A DNA stretch of 64,000 nucleotides. It comes from Galaxea fascicularis (taxonomy: Eukaryota; Cnidaria; Anthozoa; Scleractinia; Euphylliidae). The position numbers and the translations under genes are program-made. This document shows, one piece after another, positions 23,337-34,620 of the stretch (position 1 is its first letter; every line of letters starts with the position of its first letter). The stretch is from assembly GCA_948470475.1 (NCBI GenBank), contig OX419344.1, positions 19,804,225 through 19,868,224 of the forward strand. The letters are read 5' to 3'. Under the pieces are notes generated by a model. It was not told where the DNA came from. It did no database searches and was given only the letters and a program-made list of their open reading frames with translations.

Positions 23337-23895
23337 CATCATATTATTTTTACCGTTGTTTAAAGTTAAACAAGGATAATTGATGTCTTTCGCTCAACTA
23401 AAAGATGACCCCGTTCAGACTGTAGGGAGACTGAGAGCATAATCTTTTTTTATGATACCCAGGCAAAAACTTGGGCATCGTCCTGGTCGGGCACGGAGAA
23501 AGCACTAGGGTATCCCTCTGGGATTCGGCGCGTGTGCCAATGTGCCCCTGAACAGTCTGAAGAGGGAATATGTTACTTTAGAGTTTTTACGGTGTTACAG
23601 GAAATTTTTACGACTGACGCTTACATGTATTCCAGCGCTTTTTATAAATTATAGATATTTCGAAGGGATTTCAGACAGCGACCGTATTGCCGTGTTGAGG
23701 CAGTTATTGTTCGGAGTATGTTCAATTTAAAGACTTAACAGTTAGTTCCAGTTTTAAACACACTAGCCGTTTGCTTGTTGGTGTATGCTCTGATCCAACT
23801 GATTTTAAATTGTTTACAAATGCATTAAATCTAGAGTTTGTTTGACAATTGATCAATGTTTCCTATTATACCCGGGTACGTTTATTCGTTACACG

Positions 23896-23950
23896 AGTCA
23901 AGTTCGAGTCGCGAGTCAAGTTCGAGTCACGAGTCAGGTTCGAGTCAGGT
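23896..23950. repeat. cgagtca(a/g)gtt minisatellite
   Basis: Several copies of 'gagtcaagttc', 'gagtcgc' and 'gagtcaggttc' are in tandem. Confidence 0.7.
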
Positions 23951-24283
23951 TCCAAATTTTTTTTTCTCTTTTTTTTTTCGATTACACTAATTATGTGCGA
24001 GCAGTAACCAGAAATAACTTCCCAGTTGGCGACATTTTTCATTCTCGATCAAAAGAGCCATTACCGCTTCGTATTGCCGTCGTTTCATCAAGATACACGA
24101 GAAACTTTGAATATTAATACATTTTCTAAGAATATTAAGGCCTCAAATTTGCACATACCTGAAGAACATGTCCCATATACCCGATATGCCGGAAAAACAC
24201 ACGGTGAAGGGGGTCGAAGCCTGGAATATTTAATTTTCGCACCAGAGCCATCTTGTTGGGTGGTAGACAAAACACTGACCCCT

Positions 24284-24340
24284 AGTCCATGGACTACCCT
24301 AATGGACTACCTAAATGGACTACCCTAAAATAGACTACCC
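24284..24340. repeat. Tandem (a/c)atggactaccct(a) units
   Basis: Four units of about 14 bp run into a poly-A stretch: ccatggactaccctaatgga, ctacctaaatggactaccct, and then aaaatagactacccc. Confidence 0.7.
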
Positions 24341-25091
24341 CTAAAAAAAAAAAATACTATTTTGATACACTCAGGAAAAAACCAGACAACTAGCTGCTTC
24401 TGTTCCATAATTTTCGGCAAAAAGCAAGCAAAACAAATCATGAGTAACATCCTGAAGATCATTTCGTCTGTTTGAGAAGGACTGTGTTCTGATCCATCAG
24501 ACTGCGATCCTTTAGTGATTAAAGCCACTGAGACGTAAATCCTTCATCATAAGTGTCACCGGTTTTATTGGTAATAAAATTTCTTGGTGAAACGAAAAAG
24601 GCGTTACACCGGAGAACACGATAACAAAAAGGCACCAACAACTTACACGAATCTAACTGACACTTGATATCCTAAGACAGAAAACTATTGTGCAATGCAA
24701 GAGGTTGTTATATAAGATGCAGGAGCGTGACATGCGTGACGGAACAGACTGAATTGCTAAATCACATGGGAGTAAGATTGACAATTACTGTGACATTAGA
24801 CTTGCGATAAATATGACGCCGGGTGTCTCACTTACATTTCGTTTTCAATGCCATTTCGAATTATTTTATAGTGTCCCCCGGTAGTGTGCAGAATATAATG
24901 TGGAGCGAAAACAAATAAGACTGGTCATCATCCGTGCAATGTAAGTATATAATCGCGCTAACCTTGACCGGCTGCCGGTCGACAAGATATAAACAAGATG
25001 TTTTGAAGCGATTCGGGGCAAACACGCTATGGAAAAAATGTTCTCTTTCTTGGGACTAAGTTTTCGAGACACCCAGAGGGTCTACGTTTTA

Positions 25092-25612
25092 CGGTTTTGC
25101 GGTCCGAGTTTTCGAGATCTGCGCTTTCGAGACACCATGTTTGAAATGCCTTCGGTCGCGGTCGACGAAGAATCAAGAATCAAGAACTCGTCCTCCAATG
25201 CCGCAACAACAGAAAAAACTTGTGTCGCGGTCATTATTGTGGTAGAATAGTAGGTTCGCAGAAGCTTCTTCACAAAAAACTTTTCAGGAAAGTACTGCTA
25301 TTCGTTTCGCAAAGTACAGATTTTCATTTCGCAAAGTACAGATTTCATTTCGCAAAGTACAGATTTTCATTTCGCAAAGTACAGATTTCATTTCGCAAAG
25401 TACAGATTTTCATTTCGCAAAGTACAGATTTCATTTCGCAAAGTACAGATTTTCATTTCGCAAAGTACAGATTTCATTTCGCAAAGTACAGATTTCATTT
25501 CGCAAAGTACAGATTTCATTTCGCAAAGTACAAATTTTCATTTCGCAAAGTACAGATTTCATTTCGTTTCGTTTCGTTTCGCAAAGTACCATTTCGCAAA
25601 GTACAATAAGCC
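25092..25612 (-). repeat. Right TIR with 14 GTACTTTGCGAAA units
   Basis: It is read on the minus strand from 25612. The outer part is the mirror of the left end, with the same two terminal units and AACGAAACG spacer, then twelve satellite units to about 25303. Diverged but recognisable homology to the left inner TIR follows: ctaccacaataatgaccgcg at about 25230-25250, ttgttgcggcat ending at 25198, and atggtgtctcgaaagcgcag near 25120-25140. The longer inner part has small indels relative to the left copy. Confidence 0.9.
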
Positions 25613-25621
25613 AAAATAGAT
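25613..25621 (+). repeat. Right target-site duplication of the MULE (AAAATAGAT)
   Basis: A perfect 9-bp match to 14165-14173, directly abutting the last TIR base (…CAATAAGCC). Confidence 0.9.
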
Positions 25622-25689
25622 GGCCTCATACCCTCCCCACCCCTACAAATTCAACAACGGGAAGGAAGTAGCCCATGGGGGACTAGGGT

Positions 25690-25775
25690 GGAGTAGTTCG
25701 TATGATCGTAGCCAGGTGGCCGCCATCTTGGAGAGAATCGATGAAATAAATAGTAAAGATCGTTTCGTTTCGAAG
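25690..25775 (+). promoter_or_regulatory. Putative ZPR1 first (non-coding) exon and promoter area
   Basis: The 'ggtggccgccatcttggaga' phrase is typical of housekeeping 5' ends. It leads to a good donor (cgaag/gtaaga) at 25775/25776 and could splice to the ag at 26659-26660, just upstream of the ZPR1 ATG. It includes a three-codon upstream reading frame ATGAAATAA at 25741-25749. It lies within 80-160 bp of the MULE right end. Transcription is not shown by the sequence. Confidence 0.45.
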
Positions 25776-26663
25776 GTAAGAACACGTTTCTGATGCTGTA
25801 AAACAACATTTATCGATGTTAGTTATCTATAAATGCAACTTTATGGAATTTCTCTCCCCACGTGCTAATGAAATGGACAACGTGGATTTCAATGGACCAC
25901 TTTTAAGATGTCACGCAAAATAACAAGTTTTCGTATTATTCATACAAATAAAAAACAACCTCCATAGATCGATGATTTATCATGCCAGATTTAGTAAATA
26001 CGGGAGGTTTCATAAGAATCCGTCGCAAACCTGTGGAAATATGAGACGCCAAACTTGCCAATTTTTACAGAGAAATGAGAAATGTATGGCAAGGGGCAAC
26101 CGACAATACACGTACATACATTAGACTAACATAAGACGGATCGAAACGCACCAATTGTGTACAGTCTTCACAGCCAATGACAACTAGGCTTAACTGACAG
26201 TTGATCAATAACATCACGACTTCGTTGACCAATCAATCAATGACCAGAGTACTTATACCATCCACTTCTCCTTCTCAGGACTACACTCACCTGGACGATC
26301 GTACTCCACTTAATGGATGCATTACCAAAGACATCCAAATAAACTGGACTATATCATTCACAAATATATAATAGGCTAACAAACTTTGTAAGGCTTTTTT
26401 TTCAATATTTCCGTTGGTTTGTGAGAAAATTCATTGTAAAGTTGTGCAGTAGAATGTTTTTCGAAACTTGAACACCACAGAAAAAAGTATTTTGAATTTT
26501 GCAAAAGCGTCACAAACTTATTGGTTCAGGTAAGTGCAAGGAAATACAATATTGCCAATATTAATCTAGAATGAGATTAATCATTTTGAATGAAGAGAAT
26601 GCAAGCAAATTTGAACCAAACTTTTACTCTGCACTTCATTTACAAGGCTCATAATCCTAGGAG

Positions 26664-29600
26664 ATGGAAGCAGAGACTAGAGAACCCCTATTTCAAGACT
26701 TTGATGGGGATGATGTCCAGAATGTGACTTCAGTGGAAAGCCTTTGCATGAATTGCCATGAAAATGTGAGTACGTAATTTGTTTGCTTTGTTAATACTGA
26801 AAAATTGGCAGGTTTTAGGTAACACTTTCACAAGTGACCATTTTTTGGTAGATCTGTAAGAATCCAGCACGTAGTTTACCTAAGAAGCACATTGCATCAT
26901 GGGTACAATATTACAAATACATGGCTATTCTGTTGGTTATGCCATCAGATTTCATTAACAGCTGTCAAGGTTGTGCTCTACCAAAAGTAGTTGGGTGCTT
27001 AAAATCTCTAAACCCTTCAAATCCAGGGCACCTGACATATAAGTTTGGTGCAAAAACTAATCGTTCCTGATTGCCGAAAGGTGAAAATAAAGTTGCCAGG
27101 GGTGACCGGGCGCCGCTAGAGCACAGCCCTAGCTGTTCTACCTTAATATTGAAATTGTGGTTGTCAATCACATTTCGAGGACAAAATCATAACCAATAAT
27201 TTATCATTCAGAGCAGTGTTGGTTATTGTGATATGTCATCACATTCCATCCACAGCTATTTTGCCTGAAAATCAAGATTGGGTTCGTCAATCAAATTGAG
27301 AGGACAAAATCACAAACATTGATTATTGAGAGTTAGATTAATAATTATTATTATGTCAGATTTTGGCATCTGTTTTTGGGTGAAACCTGCACTGCATTAT
27401 TAAAAAATGTTTTATGAAGTGTTAAAACATTTTGTTTTCAACATGCAGGGAACTACAAAATTGCTGCTTACAAGAATTCCCTACTTCAAAGAAGTAGTTA
27501 TTTCATCCTTTGATTGCCCTCACTGTGGGTATACTGACAATGAAGTACAGTCAGCAGGAAGAATACAAGATCAGGGGTGTACCATCACATTGTCTGTTTC
27601 ATCAGAAAAGGTACGATTCACCGAGGGCATAATGAACCAGGCCTTAGTTGTTCAAAGAGCTGATGGCATCCAGCAGTTAAGTCTATCCAGGGGATATACT
27701 TGTATTAGTTCCATTACAATTTTACTTACTGGATGTGTGCATTTATCCAACTGGGGCCAGAAAGCTTTAGTTTTAACAAGGTAGGTGTTAAAGATGTGTA
27801 GCTTGTGTGGTTGGAACTTGGTTAATTCCCTGCTTAAAATTAATTAAAATGTCATTCTAGACCATTCATATACACTGTATGGATGTGAAGTTTAATGGTG
27901 ACTGTTAAGCTCTGTCTTGGTCCATGGACAAGTGCACATTATTCTGGCTTGCAATAAACTTACAATACAGTTTATCAATCAGGGGCACCCAACGACAATT
28001 TTCGGAAAATATCTGTTCGGAAGACGATTTGACATCTAGAATTTTCGGAAAATTTGTTGTAAAATTTCTTGCTTGCCTGCCTCTCCTAAGATTTTCGAAC
28101 ATCTAAAAACTACTATAATTGCCCATTTTTAACGGATTCTTACCGTTAAAACGTCACCTAGAATTTTCGGGAGCCTTTTTTCTGGCTGAAATTTTCGAAA
28201 AGGTGAGTTTTGATCCCTATAATTTTCGGATCACTAGACTTTCAGCTAGGAAATCCGAACAGATGAAAATTTTTTAGGGGATAAAAATATGCCTATATCT
28301 ACTGTTTAAATACTAAAATAAGTTTAACAATGCTATGGTTAAGTGGTTTTGAACTATATTCTCGTTGGGTGCCCCTGATCAATTCAGGTCTTTAAATCAC
28401 GACATCAGTGCAGAACTTTATTTCTGACACCACAAACAGTCTGTACCTCAAAGTAGAGCACTGCTACAATGCTGCTATAATGCTAGACCATTCTTAGTCA
28501 ATGCTAATGAAGGGCGGACATGTTATTTCCATCGGCGTTTTTCTGCTCCTTGTACTCCCGCTATCGTGTTCATATCTTGATGGAGAATATCCTAAGCCGC
28601 TCGTAACAGTTCGGTGTCTCTGTTGGAGTTATCTCGAGTTTGGATTCAAGCAATTCAGAGATGGAAAGTCGGTTTTACCTTGCTTCACATCGCCGACTCT
28701 AGCAAATTTGCGTTGTTTCCCTCATCCTGCGAACAATGCCCACGGAATTGCTGTTGATCACCCATTGTCTTGGTGGTATTGGAATGACACCATCGCATCT
28801 TCTCGTCATAGCTGACAGAGCGTGCTGTTTTCAATCAAATTCACAGTCATATGAGTCGATTCGCTCTTTACCCAACCTTACAGTCCGCCTACCATAAGGG
28901 TCATAGCACAGAAATGGCGCTACTGAAGGTACAGAATGACATTCTCATGAATATGAATTGCAAGCATGTAACTCTTCTAGTTCTTCTAGATTTGAGTGCT
29001 GCGTTTGACATAGTCGACCACGATATCTTGCTTGCTCGCCGTAAGTCAAGTGTTGGCATTAATGGCACTGCTCTGAACTGGTTTACATCTTATCTTAGTA
29101 ACAGGTCACAGCGAGTCTCGCTAAATGGTTGTATATCTGACAGTTTTAGGCTACCTCATGGCGTTCCACAAGGTTCGTATTTGGGCCCCTTGTTGTTTAC
29201 TATTTACTCTAGTAAACTCTTTGAAGTCATCAAATACCATCTACCTCAGGCACATGCCTATGCTGACGACACCCAGCTTTACTTGTCGTTTAGTCCTGAC
29301 TCGGCTACTAATCAGGCTGATGCGGTCGTTGCCATGGAGCGCTGTATACTGGACATTCGTACCTGGATGCTTACGGATAAACTCAAACTTAATGATGATA
29401 AAACTGAGTTCATGTTGATTGGTACAAAACAGCAACTTTTTAAAGTAAATATTGATAGCCTCACCATAGGGAACATTGATGTTGCTCCTGTCACTGTGGC
29501 AAGAAATTTAGGGACATGGTTCGATTCTAACCAGAATCTCCAAGAACAGATCCACAAAACTTGCAAATCTGGGTTTTTTTTATTTACACAACATTCGGCG

Positions 29601-32600
29601 CATCCGAAAGTATCTGTCACAGGAATCTGCACACACTCTGGTCCATGCTCTTATTATGGGTCGTATTGATTACTGCAACAGCCTTCTTTTTGGTTTACCC
29701 TCTGTTCATCTACTTAAACTGCAACGCTTGCAGAATGCTGCTGCTCGGCTTATATCTAACGTTCCCTGGTATAGCCACATAACACCAGTACTGTGTTCGT
29801 TACATTGGCTTCCTGTCAAATTTCGTATTGATTTTAAGACACTTCTTCTCACTTTCAAAGCTATATATGGTCACGCACCTGGTTACTTGACTGACTTAAT
29901 TGCTATTAAGGTACAGACGCGCTATACTCTCCGTTCAGCTAGCGGTCTTACCTTAAATTATCCAAGTGTAAAACTGAAAAAGACTTTAGGGGATCGCGCT
30001 TTTTCATCGGCGGTCCCTACCTTATGGAACAGTCTGCCCCTTCATATCCACCTTGTGGACAATTTTGAACGTTTTAAATCTGTACTTAAGACGCATCTTT
30101 TTAAATTAGCTTTTGATATGTAATGCTTAATTCTTATGGTCATTTTATTTTTTTATTATTATTATTTTTTTACTCTTTGTTGTTTTTAATAATATTTTTA
30201 AGTATCAGTTGTTATGCACTTTTGATCATATTTGCATGGAAAAGGCGCGTTATAAATTTTTAATTATTATTATTTTGATTTTAAGTCCAAGAAATGATTT
30301 TCATGTTTGCCCCTAACACACTGGGTAAAGAACAGTTACCGGTACATGTGGCTAGATACCTTCAAACCCTTTTAAAAACTCGTCCTGGACTTCCCCACAT
30401 TGAAAGATTCGTATCTTTGGCACATTGTACATCCCCCCCCCCCTGACTTCTATTGCAGTTTGTTATTTTTTTGGTTCAGTATTTGAGTCAGCAGGTCACC
30501 ATATCAGATGCAGCATCATATCATATTATATCATATCATATCATAAAAAATTATTGTATAATTATTACATTACATTACATCACATTACATACTATTAATA
30601 AAATAATAAATATATTATATGATATATATTTTATTGGATTTCGTTTTCTTTAGGATTTAAGTCGGCAAGTCATCAAGTCAGATGCAGCATCATTTGCTAT
30701 CCCAGAACTGGAATTTGAAAGTCCGGCATTTTCCCAGAAAGGAGGTTAGATAATACAACAAGAACAAATAGAGACAAGTAAAAAGATGGAAAGTAAAACA
30801 ATGAAACAAATAAAACTTGACCACTAGCAAGACTTGTGAGGTCCTGTTGAAAATGAACTTGATCCCCATTAAACCTGATACATGTAAGTTAGAGGATGAG
30901 ATTACAGTAATTACATTTATTACTTTGCACTTTGCCTTGGTTCAAAAACGTTCAGTTTTTTGTTAGCCTGTACAAGGCCGTCACATAGTGGAGGTGCGCA
31001 AATGAGACGGAGTGAGTGCAGAAAATCAAAAAATAAGAATTTTATAATTTTATTTCATTACTTATATAGCACAAAATTCATCAAGGTATACATGTATGAT
31101 CTAAAAATCCATTTTTCTTCACTTTATTTTCGCCTCACTCTGCCGGTACTATCGCGCTCCGTTTACTACTGATACGAACTCTTGGAACAAACTAGTTTTT
31201 CCTTGTTTCTTGTATTTGACTTATGCAATAGTAAGGACAGGATACCCATGTGGTAGGGCTCAATTGGTTATTGCATGCTTTGTTTTGTGGTTAACACAGA
31301 ACAACCACAAGCAAACTCTCATACTCGTCTGTTGACAGGTGGCATGGGAGTAATGATCAGAAGCACTTCCAAATTGTGCTTAGCCTCTGAAGAGAAGGTT
31401 GTGATGCTGTGCATAAACTTACCTGCAAAATGATCTCTTTATATTAGAACTTAACACCATTGAAGGGTTTTTGGAAAGAGCTATCACTGGCTTGGAACAA
31501 TTTCAGCCAGTGAGAAAGGTAACTTAAGCTGTACTTGAACTTTCTAATTCTATATATTGGCGGCACACTTTTATACAGGAGTAAGTTACTAGACAGTAGA
31601 ATCACTTAATCTTCACAGCTTACTTGCTTTGGTTTTCCCGTGTTTCCTTGTGGCATCAGAAACCTTGAGTTGGTTTATTAATTTTTCTTAACTTAGTAAT
31701 CATTAACTTGTACTTGGCAGATTACTGATCCTGACAGTGCTGCAAAGATTGACGACATCATATCACAGCTTGCAAAGTGCCGCAGTGCGGAAATGAAGTT
31801 CACTCTTGTCCTCGATGATGCTTCAGGTAACAGCTTTATAGAGAATCCTCAAGCCCCCGAAAAAGACCCACATATGGCCATTGTGTACTACACACGGAGT
31901 CCAGATCAAGATGCTGCACTTGGTCTGCAACCTTCTAGTGAAGATGTTCAAGAGGAAGAGGATGATAATAAAAGTATGTAGGACTCAAGTTTTCTAAAGT
32001 GCTTTGTCTTGTGATGTATTCAGCAAATAGTGAAGGATGTTCGTCCCTTTTTCTTGCTTCTGCGTACCCTCTGTGCATGGACGTCGGGTGTGACGCTCAC
32101 ATGCACTGCAACAAAATTTTACACTGGCGCATCTGTAGGCGATGAACAGCCTTTTAATCAGTACTGCTCCTAGCTGTTGTCTATTTTGTCTTGGTGGTGA
32201 GGATTGTGATGCGGTCGATAAAGGCAGTGAAGGCTGATGGTGATGGTGATGATGATGATGATGATGGTGGCGATGCTGCTGATGAAAGAAAACCTAACTG
32301 GTTCACTTAGCTTCCTGGCTTGCACATCACTCTACTATATATAATTAAGTTTAAATTGTAAATTTAAGTGATTGTAATGGAAAAAATATGTACTCTGACT
32401 AAAGCATAATAAAAATTATTATGATGATAAATGACAATGATAACAGTGATTCATGGAAAATTAATGTGATGACAATTATGGCTATGTTTCTTTTTATTCT
32501 GTAACCAGAAGAGGACAAAGACCAGAATCTGAAAGATGAGGTAAGAATTTTATTAGTCAATACCCAGTTCGTCAGTTCGTTGGTTCGTTGGTCTGTTCGG

Positions 32601-34584
32601 TCGTTTTTGCTTTTTCAAATGACAAAACTTGCCTTCACTGTTGGATTTAGACATAATCATGATGTTTATTATTTCCTCACAGGTCTTAAACTTCCCATCA
32701 AACTGTCAAACGTGCAATGCACCCACACAAACAAGGATGAAATTTGTTAGTATCCTTTTTACGTGACAGTTGATTTACCTGTTTATTTGACATGAAAGGA
32801 CACCAACTAGTGCCTCAATTTTTGTCAATAAAGAGTTTACCAGGTGACAGATGTGACGTCATCACATGCCATGTTGATGGACCATCCGCCCGGGACGGGG
32901 GGGCAAGGGTGGAGGGGTGTACTTGGGTCAATTTTTGTGCTGGGTGTGTGCCGTTGTTCTCTCGGAAACCCTACCCCATTATGAAACAAGAATTGCCGTG
33001 ACAGTACCCCGCAACTTTGGGGACAGTTTTTGTCAACAAGACCATTTGGAAAACAATCTGGGGCTAACTGTTTCTCAGTAGTAGAGTGTTGAAACTGGAA
33101 ATGGAGAGATCATAAGTTCGACTCCAGTTGGAAGAATTCTGAAATTGTTTTCTTTTATGGCGATGGTGTGTGTCACTAATAGTGTATGACATCTGCCATT
33201 AATTTGAGATAATTGCCTTAACTCGTTCTTTAGCTATTCCACACTTCAAGGAAGTGATCATCATGGCGTCGAACTGTGACTCTTGTGGACACAAATCCAA
33301 CGAAGTGAAGGCAGGAAGTAAGTTACATGCAAAGCAGTCGCTCAGGGGTCAAACGTCAAAGATAAGAAAAAAACTCTGTAACACAATAGTTCTCACTTAA
33401 GTAGAGGAAGAGGGAGTTAATTTTACCACCAATTGCCGCAAATATAAGGAGGCGTTTTCTTGGGACTATTTTGCCTTAGGAATATAGTGCAAGTGAAATG
33501 CGTTATACTGTTTTCCAAAACGGAATACTCTTCCCGAACGTGATCAGAGACTAAAGACTGGACCGAGCGTCTGCACCTGACTTCTTGTGCCACGTCACGA
33601 GCTTGGCGGGCCGCGTACGATTTTCCTGCCAAAACTCTTCCAAAGGATCGCTTGTTCTGCGGGATCTTCCCGAGTAAACCTTTTCTATCCATTCTTCTTA
33701 TTCGGGTATCGGGATTGGAATGAGCGGAATGCTGTGCTGTTCATTCCAAAAGCAGAATCCAGAATCCTAAACAGAACACGATTATTCCAAGTGTTTCCGT
33801 TTCGGAATATTCCCAACACGACGCGCTGTTGAACACATATCTTTTGTTTTTTAGCCGGAGTTGAACCTAAAGGATGCAGAATCACGTTGAGAATAACAGA
33901 TCCTACAGATCTAAACAGAGATGTGCTCAAGGTAGTTCAAATCTATTTTTATGGAATGATTATATTTTGAGAGGCTATTAGTTACAAAACGGGCATACGC
34001 AAAGCTACGTTTATTCTTGTTTTGCCAGGCTTTGCTGCCCACTTCTTTCCTGAAGTTGTTAACTCCTAACCCTCCATTAAGCGGTAACTCACCAAAGTCC
34101 CGGAAATAGTTCCCCTTAATCACTGTAAAACCGTTCTGTATTAAACGGTCACTCACCAAAGTCCCAGAAATAGTTCCCCTTAATTACTGTAAAACTGTCC
34201 TGTATTAAGCGGTCACTCACGAAAGTCCCAAAAATCGTTTCCCTTAATTACTGTAAAACTGTCCTGAATTATGCGGTCATCTTAAGCGGTCGCGGTCGCC
34301 ATTTCCGATATGTCCGAAGTTCCAACGAGTTATTCTCTGTTGTCCTCATCTCTATTAAATGGTTACTTTATTAGACTGTACCACACTACGTACTTCACTA
34401 GATATACTGTGCATGGCGTTTAATGGTCTTTTATTTCTATTCTTTTGGCACAAGAAAAGGTACAAAGCTCTTTGAGGTCGGTTTGTCGGTTTTTGGATAC
34501 TTCGCCTTCTCACTATTTTCTTTTCTTGTCATTTTCTTTTCATCTCTTTCACGGGAACACATGAACCCACAATTCACCAGCTCG

Positions 34585-34620
<36 letters not shown>

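Larger units (their letters stand above)
23147..25091. other. Non-coding 3' part of the MULE
   Basis: No further gene is seen. It contains a (TA)n run at about 23306-23333, a gagtcaagttcgagtc minisatellite at 23896-23950 and an atggactaccct repeat at 24284-24330. A possible AATAAA lies at 24573-24578, far from the stop codon. Whether this part is original to the element or acquired by nested insertions cannot be decided here. Confidence 0.5.
14174..25612 (+). mobile_element. Complete 11.4-kb Mutator-like DNA transposon (MULE)
   Basis: It starts GGCTTATTGTACTTTGCGAA and ends with the exact reverse complement of the same phrase. The two ends match for about 90 bp with a single difference (aatctg versus aatttg). 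Satellite arrays of equal copy number follow, then a diverged TIR part reaching about 14617 on the left and 25092 on the right. Perfect 9-bp target duplications (AAAATAGAT) lie on both sides. One plus-strand gene fills the interior and encodes a DDE transposase of the MULE type fused to kinase and Cys/His domains. The element also holds foldback repeats in intron 1 and about 2 kb of non-coding 3' sequence. The intact catalytic residues, open frames, near-identical outer TIRs and perfect TSD suggest a recent insertion that may be autonomous. Activity itself is inference. Confidence 0.93.

Noticed and set aside
28501..28815. 104-codon frame with a hydrophobic start upstream of the retrotransposon RT
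   Set aside because: No similarity that I recognise, not in frame with the RT, and no splice support in ZPR1.
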